Origin: Actinomycetota bacterium
GTDB taxonomy: Bacteria > Actinomycetota > Actinomycetes > Nanopelagicales > Nanopelagicaceae
DNA: 9,920 bases
Assembly (NCBI GenBank): GCA_009705165.1
Contig: WLCU01000028.1
Span: forward strand, 1 to 9,920
Reading direction: 5' to 3'
This document shows, in pieces, positions 8,046 to 9,920 of the stretch; the stretch's first letter is position 1, and every line of letters begins with the position of its first letter. The translations under genes were made by a program, and so were the position numbers. The notes below the pieces were generated by a model, which saw only the letters and a list, made by a program, of their open reading frames with translations, did no database searches and was not told the DNA's origin.

Positions 8046-9562
8046 TGGAATTCACAACACCAGTTCTTAATTACACACTCCTTTCACCAATTTTGATTTT
8101 GCTTGGTGCGGCGCTCATTAGCGTATTAGTTGAAGCCTTTGTATCTAAAGCGCTTCGTCCAATCACTCAACTCAGTATCACTTTGGGTGCGCTAGTTCTT
8201 GCATTGGTTCAAGTATGGCGAATTCGTAACGAACAATCGCTCACTGCCGCAATGGGCTCTGTGATTATTGATGGTCCAGCGGTTTTGATGCAGGCATCAA
8301 TTTTGATTATTTCTATTATTTCGGTCTTCTTAATTGCAGACACCGAACACTTTACGGCCCTTGCCGCATCGCTTCCTGGCTCTGATGAAGAACGCCAAGC
8401 TGTGCAATCTGGCAACCAAGTAACTGAGGTTTATCCACTTACATTATTTGCTGTATCTGGAATGCTGTTATTTCCAATCTCAAGTGACTTGATAACTCTT
8501 TTCGTTGCCCTTGAAATGCTTTCTCTGCCGCTTTATTTGATGGCCGGACTTTCTCGACGCCGCCGTTTAGCATCCCAAGAATCAGCGCTTAAATACTTCC
8601 TCCTAGGTGCATTTTCATCAGCGTTTTTCTTATTTGGCGCAGCTTTCTTGTACGGCTACTCAGCGTCTGTAACTTTTGCAGGAATTCGCGACGCAGTTGT
8701 TGGCAGCGGCGGAAACGATGTCTTCCTCTTGATCGGTATTTCATTCCTCTCAGTTGGTCTGTTATTTAAAGTTGGCGCAGTTCCATTCCATGCCTGGTCT
8801 CCAGATGTTTACCAAGGATCACCAACCCCTGTAACAGCATTTATGGCAGCGGCAACAAAAGTTGCAGCTTTCGGCGCAATGCTGCGTATTTACTACACAT
8901 CATTTGCTAACGCCCAATGGTCATGGACACCAATGCTTACCGTTATCGCAATTGTCACTATGGTCTTTGGATCATTAGTTGCGATTGCACAGCGCGATGT
9001 AAAACGTATGTTGGCTTATTCATCAATCGCGCATGCCGGTTTCTTGTTAACAGGTGTGATTGCACTTAATAAGGCTGGACTTGAAGCTTCAATTTTCTAT
9101 TTGTTTGCTTATGGAATTGCAACAGTTGGTGGATTTGCAATCGTCACACTCGTCCGTGATGCAGCTGGCGAAGTAACAGATTTAAATCGCTGGAAGGGTC
9201 TTGGAAAGCGCTCACCGTGGGTAGCTACAGCTTTTGCTGGCTTCCTGCTCTCATTCGCTGGAATCCCATTAACAAGTGGATTCATTGGAAAGTTTTCAAT
9301 CTTTTCAGCTGCCTATGAGAGCGGCGCTAAGAGCGTAGTTATTGCTGGTGTACTTTCATCTGCCATCGCAGCGTTTTTCTATATTCGCGTAATAGTTTTG
9401 ATGTTCTTTACAGATCCAGTTGAAGATGGAACTAGTGTCGAGATTCCTTCAGCGTTAACAAGCCTAAGCGTTATCTTCGCAATGATCGTGACAATTGCAT
9501 TAGGTGTATTCCCGGCACCGGTTCTTAACCTCATCTCAGATCTCGCAACATTTATTCGCTAA
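8045..9562 (+). CDS. nuoN: NADH-quinone oxidoreductase subunit N (NuoN), antiporter-like
   Basis: Antiporter-like proton-pumping subunit nearest to NuoK (ND2 homologue). It has 505 residues with about fourteen helices. Channel residues seen are Glu157 in ALEMLSLPLYLM, Lys183 in ESALKYFLLGAF, Lys242 in LLFKVGAVPFHAWSPDVYQG, Lys272 in ATKVAAFGAML, His330 in SSIAHAGFLL and Lys416 in SGFIGKFSIF. These match E. coli Glu133, Lys158, Lys217, Lys247 and Lys395 with an offset of 21-25 residues. Much of the offset is explained by a hydrophilic insertion at about residues 99-127 (TEHFTALAASLPGSDEERQA and following), a loop also found in actinobacterial NuoN. The ATG overlaps the nuoM stop by one base (TAATG), with GGTGA 6 bases upstream. 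The stop overlaps the next gene in the same way. nuoN is normally the last gene of the nuo cluster, yet no terminator follows here. Confidence 0.97.
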   Translation: MEFTTPVLNYTLLSPILILLGAALISVLVEAFVSKALRPITQLSITLGALVLALVQVWRIRNEQSLTAAMGSVIIDGPAVLMQASILIISIISVFLIADTEHFTALAASLPGSDEERQAVQSGNQVTEVYPLTLFAVSGMLLFPISSDLITLFVALEMLSLPLYLMAGLSRRRRLASQESALKYFLLGAFSSAFFLFGAAFLYGYSASVTFAGIRDAVVGSGGNDVFLLIGISFLSVGLLFKVGAVPFHAWSPDVYQGSPTPVTAFMAAATKVAAFGAMLRIYYTSFANAQWSWTPMLTVIAIVTMVFGSLVAIAQRDVKRMLAYSSIAHAGFLLTGVIALNKAGLEASIFYLFAYGIATVGGFAIVTLVRDAAGEVTDLNRWKGLGKRSPWVATAFAGFLLSFAGIPLTSGFIGKFSIFSAAYESGAKSVVIAGVLSSAIAAFFYIRVIVLMFFTDPVEDGTSVEIPSALTSLSVIFAMIVTIALGVFPAPVLNLISDLATFIR

Positions 9563-9920
9563 TGTCATCATTTGGCATTCCAAACGTCGCACCGGCGTTA
9601 GAGGCAACCCTGGTTTCGCAGATGGCAGAAGTTGAAGCTCTGCTTCGAAGCCATACACATAGTGAATATCCATTTGTTGATGAAACCGCCCACCACTTAG
9701 TTGCCGCTGGCGGCAAGCGTTTGCGCCCTTTATTAACGCTGATTACCGCTCAATTCGGTGATCCCACCGGCAAAGGCATCATCGCAGCGGCAGTTGCCTG
9801 CGAAATCACGCACTTAGCAACGCTGTATCACGATGATGTTATGGATGAAGCGCCACTTCGTCGTGGAGTAGAAAGTGCAAATATGCGATGGGGAAACACA
9901 ATCGCAATTTTGACTGGAGA
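9562..9920 (+). CDS. Polyprenyl (long-chain trans-prenyl) diphosphate synthase, 5' part; cut by the window end
   Basis: Soluble enzyme that condenses isopentenyl diphosphate units onto an allylic diphosphate to build a linear isoprenoid chain. The first 119 residues are present, against about 320-350 expected. Seen: GGKRLRP at 50-56, whose Lys and Arg residues bind isopentenyl diphosphate, and the first Asp-rich motif DDVMD at 91-95 followed by EAPLRRG, which binds Mg and the allylic substrate. The second Asp-rich motif would lie outside the window. The motif is plain DDxxD without the two-residue insertion of bacterial farnesyl diphosphate synthases. The residue five before its first Asp is Ala86, with Tyr89 nearer; a small residue there is typical of long-chain enzymes such as IspB. 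The product is therefore probably a chain for menaquinone (inference); a GrcC/HepT/IspB-type name would fit, but chain length cannot be fixed from this part. The start overlaps the nuoN stop as TAATG and has no clear ribosome-binding site, which suggests translational coupling. Confidence 0.93.
   Translation, partial: MSSFGIPNVAPALEATLVSQMAEVEALLRSHTHSEYPFVDETAHHLVAAGGKRLRPLLTLITAQFGDPTGKGIIAAAVACEITHLATLYHDDVMDEAPLRRGVESANMRWGNTIAILTG

Noticed and set aside
4645..9562. Mrp-type Na+/H+ antiporter or membrane-bound hydrogenase instead of complex I
   Set aside because: NuoL, M and N are homologous to Mrp subunits, but the presence of NuoG, H, I, J and K in canonical order, with quinone-site motifs in NuoH, identifies complex I.
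1..9920. Mobile element, CRISPR array, tRNA, riboswitch, terminator or undescribed defence or biosynthetic system
   Set aside because: No repeats, inverted repeats, transposase or integrase motifs or structured non-coding stretches were seen. The coding density leaves no space for them, and no gene of unknown function is present.

Overview
The window is a stretch of a bacterial respiratory complex I (NADH:quinone oxidoreductase, type I NADH dehydrogenase) operon. It carries the 3' part of nuoG, then complete nuoH, nuoI, nuoJ, nuoK, nuoL, nuoM and nuoN, and ends in the 5' third of a trans-prenyl (polyprenyl) diphosphate synthase gene. All genes are on the + strand, and the order G-H-I-J-K-L-M-N is the canonical bacterial order. 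nuoA-F should lie just upstream, but that is inference. No exotic or undescribed system is visible; this is a well-preserved housekeeping operon.

Organism: the proteins look actinobacterial. NuoI has the [16 protein letters not shown] and SPGERYG-VYQINY stretches, NuoH and NuoJ have long C-terminal tails, and NuoN has an extra loop after its first few helices. Base composition is moderate to AT-leaning (two 60-base lines counted by hand gave 32 and 19 G+C), with many A/T-ending codons. Together with almost no intergenic DNA, this suggests a streamlined, low-GC planktonic actinobacterium such as the freshwater acI / Nanopelagicales group (inference, moderate confidence). TGA and TAA both act as stops and tryptophan is TGG, so the code is the standard bacterial one.

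Layout: positions 1-1702 hold the C-terminal 566 residues of NuoG, including the Cys motif for the extra iron-sulfur cluster N7. Positions 1699-2946 hold NuoH, the membrane subunit at the quinone site. Positions 2939-3550 hold NuoI, with two 4Fe-4S clusters. Positions 3551-4342 hold NuoJ, 4343-4642 NuoK, 4645-6531 NuoL, 6534-8045 NuoM and 8045-9562 NuoN, which together form the proton-pumping membrane arm. The prenyl synthase fragment is at 9562-9920. No gap between genes exceeds 2 bases, so there is no room for a promoter or terminator between genes, and no stretch over 300 bases lacks a gene.

How they work together: electrons from NADH pass through the peripheral-arm clusters (NuoG, then NuoI) to a quinone at the NuoH interface. 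Quinone reduction drives proton transport through NuoH/J/K and the three antiporter-like subunits L, M and N. All the key charged residues of those channels are present. The last gene probably makes the long isoprenoid side chain of the quinone itself (menaquinone in most actinobacteria), which would link supply of the electron acceptor to the enzyme that reduces it.
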